Below, one piece after another: positions 24,919 to 33,464 of a stretch of DNA of 51,790 nt (its first letter is position 1; the number at the start of each line of letters is the position of its first letter). Below the pieces are notes generated by a model that saw only the letters and a list, made by a program, of their open reading frames with translations, did no database searches and had not been told where the DNA came from. The stretch lies in assembly GCA_020860205.1 (NCBI GenBank), contig JAJBUU010000050.1:1-51790 (forward strand), in the 5' to 3' direction. Source of the DNA: Oscillospiraceae bacterium. Lineage in GTDB: Bacteria; Bacillota; Clostridia; Oscillospirales; Oscillospiraceae. The position numbers were made by a program, and so were the translations under genes.

Positions 24919-25128
24919 GTGTGCGTTGGATTATCGGCCAAAGTGGTCAGGCTGGATCAGGATACGGCGATTGTGGACGCTTCCGGCGCCAGACGGGAGA
25001 TTTCCGTCGGGCTGCTGGATGAATTGGAGCCGGGGGACTATGTGATGGTACACGCCGGAGTTGCGATTGCGAAAATCACGCAGGACGACGGGACGGAGAC
25101 GGACGCGCTGGCGGAGGCGCTGCTCTGA
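24919..25128 (+). CDS. hypC: Hydrogenase assembly chaperone HypC
   Basis: A 69-residue HypC/HupF chaperone. It begins M-C-V-G-L. Cys2, exposed after Met removal, is the residue that carries the Fe(CN)2CO unit together with HypD. The remainder is a small OB-like fold (AIVDASGARREISVGLLDEL, GDYVMVHAGVAIAKI). The start codon is GTG at 24919, preceded by GAGGAGG at 8 bases. The stop codon shares its last base with the hypD start, so the two partners are translated together. Confidence 0.93.
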   Translation: MCVGLSAKVVRLDQDTAIVDASGARREISVGLLDELEPGDYVMVHAGVAIAKITQDDGTETDALAEALL

Positions 25129-26186
25129 TGGCGCAGACGGAACGGGCGAGAGAGGCGCTGACCGCTTATGACGGCGCGCCCCTGCGCATCATGGAGGTCT
25201 GCGGGACCCACACGCACGAAATTTTTCGTCAGGGTCTGCGCGCCCTGCTGCCGCCGCAGGTGGAGCTGATTTCGGGACCGGGATGTCCCGTCTGTGTCAC
25301 GCCGGTCAGTTTTCTGGACGAGGCGCTGCTGCTGGCGGAGCGGGGCGTGACCATCTGCACCTTCGGCGACCTTGTGCGCGTCCCCGGAAGCGTTTCCACC
25401 CTTGCAAAAGCGCGCGCCGCCGGCGCGGCTGTCCGGGTCGTCTATTCCCCGCTGGATGCGGTGGAGGTCGCGCGCACGGAGCCGGGGACGGAGGTCGTGT
25501 TCCTCTCGGTCGGCTTTGAAACGACGACACCGGCGGCCTGCCTTGCGGTGAAAAGGGCGGCGGAATTGGGACTGAAGAATTTTTCGCTGCTCACGGCGAA
25601 CAAGACCATGCCCGGCGCCTACCGCGCGCTGAAGGACAGCGTGGACGTTTATCTCTATCCCGGTCACGTCAACGCCGTCACCGGCACGCGGCTGTGCGAG
25701 TGCCTTGTGGACGAGGGCATCAGCGGCGTGGTGGCCGGATTCACCGGCGCGGAGCTTTTGACCGCGCTGGCAGTCACCGTGACAAAGGGCGGCGAAGGGA
25801 AGCCGTTTTTTGCAAACTGTTATCCCCGCGTGGTCACGCGGGAGGGCAGCGCGGCGGCGCAGAGACTGGTGGCCGCGCTGATGGAGCCGTGCGCGGCGGA
25901 ATGGCGCGGACTGGGAGAAATCCCGGATTCCGGGATGCGCCTGCGCGCGGACTGGGCGATGTTTGACGCGCGGCGGAAATTTGACATACCGCCGCTCTCC
26001 GGGCGCGGCAATCCGGCCTGCCGCTGCGGGGAGGTCCTGCAGGGACGGTGCAGGCCTTCGGACTGCCCGGTGTTCGGCAGGGGCTGCACCCCGGAGCATC
26101 CGGTCGGCGCCTGTATGGTGTCCGGCGAGGGCGCGTGTTCGGCTTATTATCAATATGGTGGAGGGAGCTTGGGATCATGGCAATGA
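25128..26186 (+). CDS. hypD: Fe(CN)2CO scaffold protein HypD
   Basis: A 352-residue HypD, the iron-sulfur redox scaffold on which iron receives two cyanides and one CO. Conserved motifs are all present: VCGTHTHEIFRQGLR (Cys of the iron site), SGPGCPVCVTP, GFETTTPA and YPGHVNAVTG. The C-terminal cluster domain has CRCGEVLQGRCRPSDCPVFG and GCTPEHPVGACMVSGEGACS, supplying the [4Fe-4S] ligands. It normally acts with HypC and HypE, its immediate neighbours here. Its end overlaps hypE by 10 bases. Confidence 0.96.
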   Translation: MAQTERAREALTAYDGAPLRIMEVCGTHTHEIFRQGLRALLPPQVELISGPGCPVCVTPVSFLDEALLLAERGVTICTFGDLVRVPGSVSTLAKARAAGAAVRVVYSPLDAVEVARTEPGTEVVFLSVGFETTTPAACLAVKRAAELGLKNFSLLTANKTMPGAYRALKDSVDVYLYPGHVNAVTGTRLCECLVDEGISGVVAGFTGAELLTALAVTVTKGGEGKPFFANCYPRVVTREGSAAAQRLVAALMEPCAAEWRGLGEIPDSGMRLRADWAMFDARRKFDIPPLSGRGNPACRCGEVLQGRCRPSDCPVFGRGCTPEHPVGACMVSGEGACSAYYQYGGGSLGSWQ

Positions 26187-27193
26187 CAACACAGGATACG
26201 GTCACGCTGGCGCACGGTGCGGGCGGCAGACAGACCGCGGAACTGATCGAGCGCGTTTTTCGGACGCAGTTTCAAAATTCGCACCTGACCGCAGACGACG
26301 CGGCGGTGCTTCCGGCGCTTTCCGGATGCATGGCGATGACCACGGACGGGTTCATCGTATCTCCGGCGTTTTTCCCCGGCGGCAATGTCGGAAAGCTCTC
26401 CGTCTGCGGTACGGTGAACGATTTGGCGTGTATGGGCGCGCGCCCGCGCTATCTCTCCTGTGCGATGGTCGTGGAGGAGGGATTTCCAATGGAACAGCTG
26501 GAGCGCATCGCGGCGGCGATGGCGCAAACCGCGCAGGAGGCCGGTGTGGAGATCGTCTGCGGCGATACCAAGGTGGCCGGACGCGGTCAGGCAGACGGCG
26601 TTTTTATCACCACCACCGGCGTGGGCGAGCTTTTACCGGGGGTGCATACCGGCGGCGCGCTGGCAAAGCCGGGGGACGCGGTGCTTGTGACCGGCGATGT
26701 GGGGAGGCATGGCTGCGCCATCCTGCTTGCGCGGGACGAATTTGGTATTGAAGCCGCCGTGGAGAGCGACTGCGCCCCGCTCTGGGGCGCGGTGGAGGCG
26801 CTGCTGGACGCGGTTTCGGATACGCACGTCATCCGCGACGCCACGCGCGGCGGCGTGGGCACGGTGCTTTACGAAATCGCCGGGCAAAGCGGCGTCGGCA
26901 TCCGGCTGGATGCGGCGTCGGTGCCGGTGGACCCGAAGGTGCGTGGCGTCTGCGGAATGCTGGGGCTGGAGCCGCTCTATCTTGCCTGCGAGGGACGGCT
27001 GGTCGTCGTGACGCCGCAGGAGCGGGCGGAGGCTGCGCTTGCGGCGCTGCGCGCCACGCCTTATGCCGTCGGCGCGGTGCAGATCGGGACGGTCACGGAC
27101 GCGCGTCCCGGCGCGGTCGTGGTGCAGACGGAATTTGGCGGTCAGACGCTGCTGCCCCAGCCGACGGGGGAGCTGCTACCGCGCATTTGCTGA
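26177..27193 (+). CDS. hypE: HypE, carbamoyl dehydratase
   Basis: A 338-residue PurM/AIR-synthase-fold enzyme that dehydrates its own C-terminal thiocarboxamide to a thiocyanate and so delivers cyanide to HypCD. The protein ends in P-R-I-C, the invariant C-terminal Cys that accepts the carbamoyl group from HypF. Other blocks are VTLAHGAGGRQTAELIERVF, MTTDGFIVSPAFFPGGNVGK, GTVNDLACMGARP and VIRDATRGGVGTVL. The ATG at 26177 overlaps hypD and fits the family N terminus. Together with HypF, C and D this completes the Fe(CN)2CO pathway; the nickel-inserting HypA and HypB are not in the window. Confidence 0.95.
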   Translation: MAMTTQDTVTLAHGAGGRQTAELIERVFRTQFQNSHLTADDAAVLPALSGCMAMTTDGFIVSPAFFPGGNVGKLSVCGTVNDLACMGARPRYLSCAMVVEEGFPMEQLERIAAAMAQTAQEAGVEIVCGDTKVAGRGQADGVFITTTGVGELLPGVHTGGALAKPGDAVLVTGDVGRHGCAILLARDEFGIEAAVESDCAPLWGAVEALLDAVSDTHVIRDATRGGVGTVLYEIAGQSGVGIRLDAASVPVDPKVRGVCGMLGLEPLYLACEGRLVVVTPQERAEAALAALRATPYAVGAVQIGTVTDARPGAVVVQTEFGGQTLLPQPTGELLPRIC

Positions 27194-27209
27194 AACGCGG
27201 GGCGGGAAT

Positions 27210-28535
27210 ATGCTGAAGCGTCTTGTCGAGCCGCACGCAGCGGCGGCGGAGGTCGCCATCGGAGCGGCGGCGTACCCCGCGCCGTTTGCGCCCGGTCTGG
27301 AATTTAACGCCCCCGTGCATGGCGCATGGAACATTGTGCATACCGGTATGCTGCTGCCGGAGAGCATCCAAATCTACGTCTGCGCCGCGAACTGTATGCG
27401 CGGCGTGGTGCTGACCGCGGCGGAGATGAACGCCGCCGACCGTTTTTCCCATGTGATCCTGCGCGAGCGGGACCTGCTGGACGGGACGGCGGAGCAGACG
27501 ACCATCGAGGGCGTTTCGGACGTGCTGCAAAAGCGCGGCCGTCTGCCACGCGCGGTACTGCTGTTCACCGTGTGTCTGCACCATTTTCTGGGCTGCGACC
27601 TGAACCATATCTACCGCGAGCTGGAACGGCGGTTTCCGACGGTTGCGTTCCTGCGCTGCTATATGGATCCCATTTTGCAAAAAACCGGCCTGACGCCGGA
27701 GCAAAAGCTGCGAAAGGCGCTCTATGACCCCTTGCAGCCCCGTCCGGCGCAGCCGAACGTGACCGCGCTGCTGGGCAGCGATTTTGCGCTGGATGCGGAC
27801 GGGGATATCCCCCAAATGCTGGCGCGGAACGGAGCGGCGCTGCGTCAGCTTCCGGACTGCCGGACGTTTGACGACTATCTTTCCATGGGCGAAGCGGGGC
27901 TGCTGCTGGCGGTCTGTCCCGCTGCAAAATACGGCGCGGAGATGCTCTCCCAACGGCTTGACCGCCCGCTGCTTTATCTGCCCGCGAGCTTTTCCTATGC
28001 CGAGCTGACGGAGCAGCGGCGGGCGCTGTGCGCGGCGCTGCACATCCCCTTTGTATCGCCGGACGTGGAGATCGCGGACTGCGAGGCCGCGCTGGATGCG
28101 GCAGGGCGTGAGATCGGGCAAACGCCCGTTCACATTGACTATACCGCCCATCCCCGCCCGATGGGACTGGCGCGGCTGCTGCTGGCGCATGGATTCCGTG
28201 TGGAACGGGTCTTCCTGGAGCGCGTCAGCCCGGAGGAGGCGGAGGATTTCCGCGCGCTCCAGCGCACCGCGCCGTCGCTGTGCCTGACCTCCACCGTGCG
28301 CCCGGAGGCGCGGGTCCGCGCGCGCGGTTCCACGGAAAAAACGCTGGCCATCGGGCAGAAAGCCGCATGGTTTGCGGATACGCCGCATTTTGTCAATCTG
28401 GTCGGGGGCGGCGGACTGCATGGCTTCTCCGGTGTGAAGCGCATGGCGGCGCTGCTGCTGGACGCATACCGCACGGAACAGGACACGCGGGACATCGTGC
28501 CGCGCAAGGGATTGGGGTGTGAGAGCTGCATATGA
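27210..28535 (+). CDS. Nitrogenase-like component 1, NifD-like subunit (pair 2)
   Basis: A 441-residue nitrogenase component 1-type protein, the larger member of a second pair. Cys 58 and 62 (YVCAANCMRGVVLTAAEM) and 122 and 129 (FTVCLHHFLGCDLNHIYREL) could hold an iron-sulfur cluster. The N-terminal NAPVHGAWNIVHTGMLLPES and the C-terminal FVNLVGGGGLHGFSGVKRMA are distinctive. It ends in GLGCESCI, a C-x-x-C tail absent from pair 1. It differs strongly from the pair 1 NifD-like protein, so the two pairs are not a recent duplication. It starts 16 bases after hypE and overlaps the next gene by four bases. Function unknown: catalytic partner or cofactor scaffold (as NifE is for NifD) are both possible. 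Confidence 0.82.
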   Translation: MLKRLVEPHAAAAEVAIGAAAYPAPFAPGLEFNAPVHGAWNIVHTGMLLPESIQIYVCAANCMRGVVLTAAEMNAADRFSHVILRERDLLDGTAEQTTIEGVSDVLQKRGRLPRAVLLFTVCLHHFLGCDLNHIYRELERRFPTVAFLRCYMDPILQKTGLTPEQKLRKALYDPLQPRPAQPNVTALLGSDFALDADGDIPQMLARNGAALRQLPDCRTFDDYLSMGEAGLLLAVCPAAKYGAEMLSQRLDRPLLYLPASFSYAELTEQRRALCAALHIPFVSPDVEIADCEAALDAAGREIGQTPVHIDYTAHPRPMGLARLLLAHGFRVERVFLERVSPEEAEDFRALQRTAPSLCLTSTVRPEARVRARGSTEKTLAIGQKAAWFADTPHFVNLVGGGGLHGFSGVKRMAALLLDAYRTEQDTRDIVPRKGLGCESCI

Positions 28536-29680
28536 ACCGAAGCTACCGTATCCTGCCGGTTTATACGGCGGATGTATCCGGCGTGTGCTCCGCGCTCTAT
28601 GAGCTGGGTGGCATGGTGGTCATGCACGACCCCTCCGGCTGCAATTCCACCTACAACACCCACGACGAAACGCGCTGGTATGACCGCGACAGCCTGATTT
28701 TTATTTCCGGTCTGACGGAGCGGGACGCGATTCTGGGGAATGACCGGAAATTTATGGATGCCGTTGCGGAAAGCGCGGCGCGGTTTCATCCGCGCTTCGT
28801 CGCGCTGGCCGGTTCCCCAATCCCATATATGAACGGAACGGATTTTCCGGCGCTCGCCCGTCTGCTGGAACAGCGCGCCGGACTTCCCTGCTTCGCCATT
28901 CCAACGAACGGGATGCACGACTATGTTTGCGGCGCTGGCGCGGCGCTGGCGGAGATCGCCCGCCGGTTCGTCCCGCCGGGCGGCGTGCCGGAGGCGCATA
29001 CGCTCAATCTGCTGGGCGTCACGCCGCTGGATTTCGGCGGGACGGAAACGCATACGCAAAGCTCCCTCCGCGCCGCGCTGGAAGCGCGGGGCTGGTGGGT
29101 GCGGAGCTGCTGGGCGATGGGGAATTCGCTGGACGCGCTCTCGCACGCGGGGGGCGCGGCGGTGAATCTTGTCGTTTCCGCCGTGGGCTTTGCCGCCGCA
29201 GAGGTCCTGCGGGCGCGCTGCGGCACGCCGTGGGTGGCGGGGCTGCCGCTGGGCGGTTTTGCGCCGCAGCTGGCGGCGGCGCTGGAACAGGCGCAGGAAA
29301 CGGGTGCGTGCGCCGTACCTTATGCCGAAACCATCTCCGCAGATGCGGACGCGGACTTTACGCTGATCGGAGAGCCGGTCCGAATGGGGTCGCTCTGTGC
29401 GGCGCTGTCCCGGCGGGGACAGACCGCGCGCGTTCTCTGTCCGCTGGAGGCCGACCCCGCGCTGCTTGGCGTGTCGTGCCGCGTGACGGGGGAGGAGGAG
29501 GCCGAAGCGGCGCTCCGCGGGGCAAGGCGCGTGGCCGCCGACCCGCTCTACCGCGCGGTCTGTCCGCAGGAGGCGGCGTTTGATCCGCTGCCGCATCAGG
29601 CGTTTTCCGGGCGCTGTTTCTGGAAAACCACGCCCGATTTGATTCGTTTTTTTGAGGAGGAACACTGGCCATGGGATTGA
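28532..29680 (+). CDS. Nitrogenase-like component 1, NifK-like subunit (pair 2)
   Basis: A 382-residue partner of the preceding NifD-like protein. The N terminus SGVCSALYELGGMVVMHDPS, then GCNSTYNTHDETRWYDRDS, contains Cys 19 and 37 and aligns with the pair 1 NifK-like block (SGAVSVLYEMGGLLVICDAG, GCAGNVCGFDEPRWF). Other shared blocks are FISGLTERDAILGNDRKFMD, ALAGSPIPYMNGTDF and NLLGVTPLDFGGTE. The two small subunits are thus paralogues within one operon. It overlaps hydF by 10 bases. The enzyme activity is unknown. Confidence 0.85.
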   Translation: MNRSYRILPVYTADVSGVCSALYELGGMVVMHDPSGCNSTYNTHDETRWYDRDSLIFISGLTERDAILGNDRKFMDAVAESAARFHPRFVALAGSPIPYMNGTDFPALARLLEQRAGLPCFAIPTNGMHDYVCGAGAALAEIARRFVPPGGVPEAHTLNLLGVTPLDFGGTETHTQSSLRAALEARGWWVRSCWAMGNSLDALSHAGGAAVNLVVSAVGFAAAEVLRARCGTPWVAGLPLGGFAPQLAAALEQAQETGACAVPYAETISADADADFTLIGEPVRMGSLCAALSRRGQTARVLCPLEADPALLGVSCRVTGEEEAEAALRGARRVAADPLYRAVCPQEAAFDPLPHQAFSGRCFWKTTPDLIRFFEEEHWPWD

Positions 29681-30885
29681 ATGACACACCGTCAGGCGAG
29701 CGGGTACACATCGGCTTTTTTGGCCGCCGGAACGCGGGCAAATCCAGTCTGGTCAATGCGGTCACAGGACAGGATATGGCGGTCGTTTCCGATACGAAGG
29801 GCACGACCACCGATCCCGTGAGCAAGGCGATGGAGCTGCTGCCGCTGGGGCCGGTCATGATTATCGATACGCCCGGCTTTGATGACGAGGGCACGCTGGG
29901 CGCGCAGCGCGTGAAGAAGGCGCGGCAGGTGTTGAACCGCGCGGATGTGGCCGTGCTGGTCGTGGACGCAGCTGAGGGCATGAAGCCCTGTGACCGGGAG
30001 CTGCTGGCGCTGTTCCGGGAGAAGGACATCCCATATCTGGTCGCGTGGAACAAGCGCGACCTTCTGGCGCAGCTTCCCGCGCCGCGGGCGGAGGATGTCT
30101 ATGTCAGCGCGCTGACCGGCGCGGGTGTGGAGGAGCTGAAGGAGCGCATTGCCCACCTGAGCCATGTGCAGGAGGAAAAATTGCAGCTCGTCGGCGACCT
30201 GCTGCACCCCGGCGACATCGTGCTGCTGGTCATTCCCATCGACAAGGCCGCGCCAAAGGGACGGCTGATCCTGCCCCAGCAGCAGGTCATTCGGGATGTG
30301 CTGGAGGCAGACGCGGCGGCGCTGTGCGTCAAGGAATTTGAATTGCGCGAAATGCTGGAACGGCTGAAAACCCCACCTGCGCTGGTGGTGACGGACAGTC
30401 AGGTGTTCGCCAGGGTTTCCGCAGATGTGCCGCCGGAAGTGCCGCTGACCTCATTTTCCATCCTCATGGCGCGCTACAAGGGGCTGCTGGCGGCGGCGGT
30501 GCAGGGGGCGGCGGCCATCGACGGCCTGCGGGACGGAGACCGCGTCCTGATGGCGGAGGGTTGTACGCACCATCGCCAGTGCGACGACATCGGCTCCGTA
30601 AAAATCCCCCGCTGGCTGCGGCAGTACACAGGGCGGCGGCTGGAAATCGAGACCACGTCGGGACGCGCCTTTCCGGAGAACCTCTCGCCTTATCGTCTGG
30701 TCATCCACTGCGGCGGCTGTATGCTCAACGAGCGGGAGGTGCGCTATCGGATGAAAACCACGCAGGATCAGCAGGTGCCGATCACAAATTACGGTGTTGC
30801 CATCGCCTGTATGCAGGGCATTCTGCGGCGGTGCATCGCCATGTTCCCGCATCTGCTGGACCTGTTGGAGGGCGGCGTGCGATGA
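29671..30885 (+). CDS. hydF: FeFe-hydrogenase H-cluster maturation GTPase HydF
   Basis: A 404-residue scaffold and carrier GTPase that assembles the two-iron part of the H-cluster and hands it to FeFe hydrogenase. The GTPase domain has G1 GRRNAGKSS, G3 DTPGFDDEG and the NKRD of G4 (AWNKRDLL). The C-terminal cluster domain has CTHHRQCDD and, later, HCGGCMLNEREV, matching the family C-x-H ... H-C-x-x-C pattern for its [4Fe-4S] cluster. The length is normal. It lies directly behind the second nitrogenase-like pair and is coupled to aspA by a four-base overlap. Confidence 0.95.
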   Translation: MGLNDTPSGERVHIGFFGRRNAGKSSLVNAVTGQDMAVVSDTKGTTTDPVSKAMELLPLGPVMIIDTPGFDDEGTLGAQRVKKARQVLNRADVAVLVVDAAEGMKPCDRELLALFREKDIPYLVAWNKRDLLAQLPAPRAEDVYVSALTGAGVEELKERIAHLSHVQEEKLQLVGDLLHPGDIVLLVIPIDKAAPKGRLILPQQQVIRDVLEADAAALCVKEFELREMLERLKTPPALVVTDSQVFARVSADVPPEVPLTSFSILMARYKGLLAAAVQGAAAIDGLRDGDRVLMAEGCTHHRQCDDIGSVKIPRWLRQYTGRRLEIETTSGRAFPENLSPYRLVIHCGGCMLNEREVRYRMKTTQDQQVPITNYGVAIACMQGILRRCIAMFPHLLDLLEGGVR

Positions 30886-32207
30886 GGACGGAACGGGACA
30901 TTCTGGGCGCGGTGGAATTGCCGGACGGCGCGCTCTATGGCGTCAATACCGCCCGCGCGCTGCAAAATTTTGACCTGAAGCAGCGCAGGGTGAATCCGCG
31001 CCTGTTGCGTGCGATGGTACAGGTGAAGCGCGCCGCTGCCGTCGCCAATCTGGAGGCGGGGCTGGGGGAGGATAAGCGGATGCGGGCGGTGATCTCCGCC
31101 TGCGACCGTCTGCTCGGTGCGGAGGATTGGAGCGCATTCCCCACACAGGCGCTGCAAGGAGGCGCCGGAACAAGCACAAACATGAACGTCAACGAGGTGC
31201 TGGCAAATCTGGCGCTGCAGGAGATGGGGCACGCGCCGGGGGAGTACCAATACCTGCATCCGCTGGACGATGTGAACCGCAGCCAGTCCACGAACGACGT
31301 CTACCCCACTGCGCTGCGCGTGGCGGCGATCGGGCTGCTGCGGGAGCTTTCCGAGCAGTGCGCCGCGCTGCAAACCGCGCTGCAGGAGAAAGAGAATCTC
31401 TGGCAGGATGTGGAAAAGCTGGGACGCACAGAGCTGATGGACGCAGTCCCGGTGACGCTGGGCGGCGAATTTGGCGCTTATGCACAGGCCGCCGGACGGG
31501 ACCGCTGGCGGCTCTACAAGGTGGAGGAGCGTCTGCGGCAGGTGAATCTCGGTGGCATGGCGGTGGGGACTGCGAGCCGGGAAACGCGAAATTATCGCTT
31601 CAAAGTGGTGGAGGAACTGCGCTGCCTGACCGGTTATGGGCTGGCTGCGGCGGAGTATCCGATGGATCTGACGCAGAATAACGACGTGTTTGTGGAGGTT
31701 TCCGGACTGCTGAAGGCGATGGCGGTCAATCTGATGAAGCTGGGAAACGACCTGCGGCTGATGGGTTCCGGTCCGTGCGGCGGGCTGGGGGAGCTGCGCC
31801 TTCCTCCGCGGCAGCAGGGCAGCAGCATCATGCCCGGCAAGGTCAATCCCGTCATACCGGAGATGGTGATGCAGTGCGCCATGCGGGTGATCGCAAACGA
31901 TTCCGCGGTGACGCTGGCCGCCGCCCACGGGGAGCTGGAGCTGAACGCCTTTTTGCCTCTGATCGCGGACAGCCTGCTGGAGAGTCTGGAGCTGCTGCGC
32001 GATGCAGCGCGGATTTTGCGGGAGAAGTGCATCGCGGAGCTGGAGCCGGACTGTGCCGGCTGTGCGCGGCACCTGTCGCACAGCGCGGCGTTTGCCGCGT
32101 CTTATGTCCCCGCACTGGGCTATGACCTTGTGGCGGAAACGGTGCATACCAATACGCCGGAGGCGGCGCGGGAAATTCTGGAAGCAAAACGGAGGGAAAC
32201 GCCGTGA
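30882..32207 (+). CDS. aspA: Aspartate ammonia-lyase (aspartase/fumarase superfamily)
   Basis: A 441-residue member of the superfamily that splits aspartate to fumarate and ammonia. The signature GSSIMPGKVNPVIPEMV and the GGAGTSTNMNVNEVLA and DDVNRSQSTNDVYPTAL blocks are present. AspA genes are commonly found in hydEFG loci of anaerobes, where ammonia supply for the bridging dithiomethylamine of the H-cluster has been proposed. The location between hydF and hydE fits that pattern. It overlaps both neighbours by four bases. A class II fumarase activity cannot be excluded from sequence alone. Confidence 0.9.
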   Translation: MRTERDILGAVELPDGALYGVNTARALQNFDLKQRRVNPRLLRAMVQVKRAAAVANLEAGLGEDKRMRAVISACDRLLGAEDWSAFPTQALQGGAGTSTNMNVNEVLANLALQEMGHAPGEYQYLHPLDDVNRSQSTNDVYPTALRVAAIGLLRELSEQCAALQTALQEKENLWQDVEKLGRTELMDAVPVTLGGEFGAYAQAAGRDRWRLYKVEERLRQVNLGGMAVGTASRETRNYRFKVVEELRCLTGYGLAAAEYPMDLTQNNDVFVEVSGLLKAMAVNLMKLGNDLRLMGSGPCGGLGELRLPPRQQGSSIMPGKVNPVIPEMVMQCAMRVIANDSAVTLAAAHGELELNAFLPLIADSLLESLELLRDAARILREKCIAELEPDCAGCARHLSHSAAFAASYVPALGYDLVAETVHTNTPEAAREILEAKRRETP

Positions 32208-33289
32208 ACAGTACGCGCCTGGAGCAGATCGAACGGCTGGCACGGGAGCGGGACTTGCCGGACGCGGCCTTCGCCGCGCTTTTGACCGGGCTTACGCCGG
32301 AGGAGGAAGCGGCCCTGTACGCCGCCGCGCGCGCCGCCTGCGAGCGCTGTTATGGGCAGGACGTGTATCTGCGTGGGCTGATCGAGTTTACGAACTATTG
32401 CAAAAACGACTGCTATTACTGCGGCATCCGCCGGAGCAACGCCGCCGCGCAGCGCTATCGGCTGAGTGAAACGGAGATTCTGGACTGCTGCGCGCAGGGC
32501 TACGCGCTGGGCTTCCGCACGTTTGTGTTGCAGGGCGGAGAGGACGGGTTCTTTACGGACGCGCGCATCTGCCGTATTGTGTCCGGCATTCGCGGGCGCT
32601 ACCCGGACTGCGCGGTCACGCTCTCGGTCGGGGAGCGGCCACGCGCGAGCTATCAGGCGTTCTTTGACGCGGGCGCGGAGCGCTATCTGCTGCGGCAGGA
32701 AACGGCGGACGCGGCGCACTATGCGCGGCTGCACCCGCCGGAGCTTTCGTCGGAGAACCGCAAGCGCTGCCTTTGGGATTTGAAAGAGATCGGCTATCAG
32801 GTGGGTTGCGGCCTGATGGTCGGCTCGCCCGGCCAGACGGAGCAGCACATCATTGCCGATTTGCGCTTTATGCAGGCGCTTCAGCCGCATATGATCGGCA
32901 TCGGGCCGTTTATTCCGCACCGGGACACGCCGTTCCGCGATTTTCCGGCGGGGACGCTGGCGGATACGCTGCATCTGCTGGCGATTTTGCGATTGATGTT
33001 CCCCGATGTGCTGCTGCCCGCGACCACGGCGCTCGGCACCATCCATCCGCGCGGGCGTGAGCTGGGCATTCAGGCCGGGGCGAACGTCGTTATGCCGAAC
33101 CTCAGCCCGGCGCAGGCGCGCGGCAAATATCTGCTCTATGACGGAAAGATCTGTACCGGCGACGAGGCCGCTGCCTGCCGCGATTGCCTGGAGCGGCGCA
33201 TTGCGTCCGTTGGACGCCGCGTCCGCGTCAGCCGGGGCGATTGCCGCCGGGGGCGCAGCACGGCTCCTGAACCGGAACCGCGCCGCTGA
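32204..33289 (+). CDS. hydE: FeFe-hydrogenase H-cluster radical SAM maturase HydE
   Basis: A 361-residue radical SAM TIM-barrel enzyme that processes the iron synthon during assembly of the two-iron H-cluster subsite. The radical SAM cluster motif is EFTNYCKNDCYYCGIRRSN (C-x3-C-x2-C). Further family blocks are TFVLQGGEDGFFTDA, RYLLRQETADAAHYARLHP and VGLMVGSPGQTEQHIIADL-like GCGLMVGSPGQTEQHI, with IGPFIPHRDTPF near the C-terminal third. The start is GTG at 32204, overlapping aspA by four bases. It is the last gene of the operon. HydG, which makes the Fe(CO)2CN synthon from tyrosine and is usually in such loci, is absent. Confidence 0.93.
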   Translation: MNSTRLEQIERLARERDLPDAAFAALLTGLTPEEEAALYAAARAACERCYGQDVYLRGLIEFTNYCKNDCYYCGIRRSNAAAQRYRLSETEILDCCAQGYALGFRTFVLQGGEDGFFTDARICRIVSGIRGRYPDCAVTLSVGERPRASYQAFFDAGAERYLLRQETADAAHYARLHPPELSSENRKRCLWDLKEIGYQVGCGLMVGSPGQTEQHIIADLRFMQALQPHMIGIGPFIPHRDTPFRDFPAGTLADTLHLLAILRLMFPDVLLPATTALGTIHPRGRELGIQAGANVVMPNLSPAQARGKYLLYDGKICTGDEAAACRDCLERRIASVGRRVRVSRGDCRRGRSTAPEPEPRR

Positions 33290-33296
33290 ATGAAAC

Positions 33297-33344
33297 CGCC
33301 GCCCGACTGGATGCACACAAAGCTGTACGCCCAGTCGGGCGGCG
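33297..33344 (+). terminator. Hairpin ending the nitrogenase-like/Hyp/Hyd operon
   Basis: CGCCGCCCGACTGG pairs perfectly with CCAGTCGGGCGGCG eight bases after the hydE stop. A U run is lacking, so the second hairpin downstream may complete termination. Confidence 0.65.
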
Positions 33345-33368
33345 CTGCGTTTCAGGCGCTGCCGCATC

Positions 33369-33422
33369 GACCGGCAAACCGCCGCAGATGCAGAGACGGT
33401 TTGCCGGTCATTCTATTTCCTT
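33369..33422 (+). terminator. Second terminator behind hydE
   Basis: GACCGGCAAACCG (33369-33381) pairs perfectly with CGGTTTGCCGGTC (33397-33409), followed by ATTCTATTTCCTTT. Confidence 0.7.
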
Positions 33423-33464
33423 TCCGAGGCAGCAGCCACCACATCCAATGTGCCGCCTCCGAAC

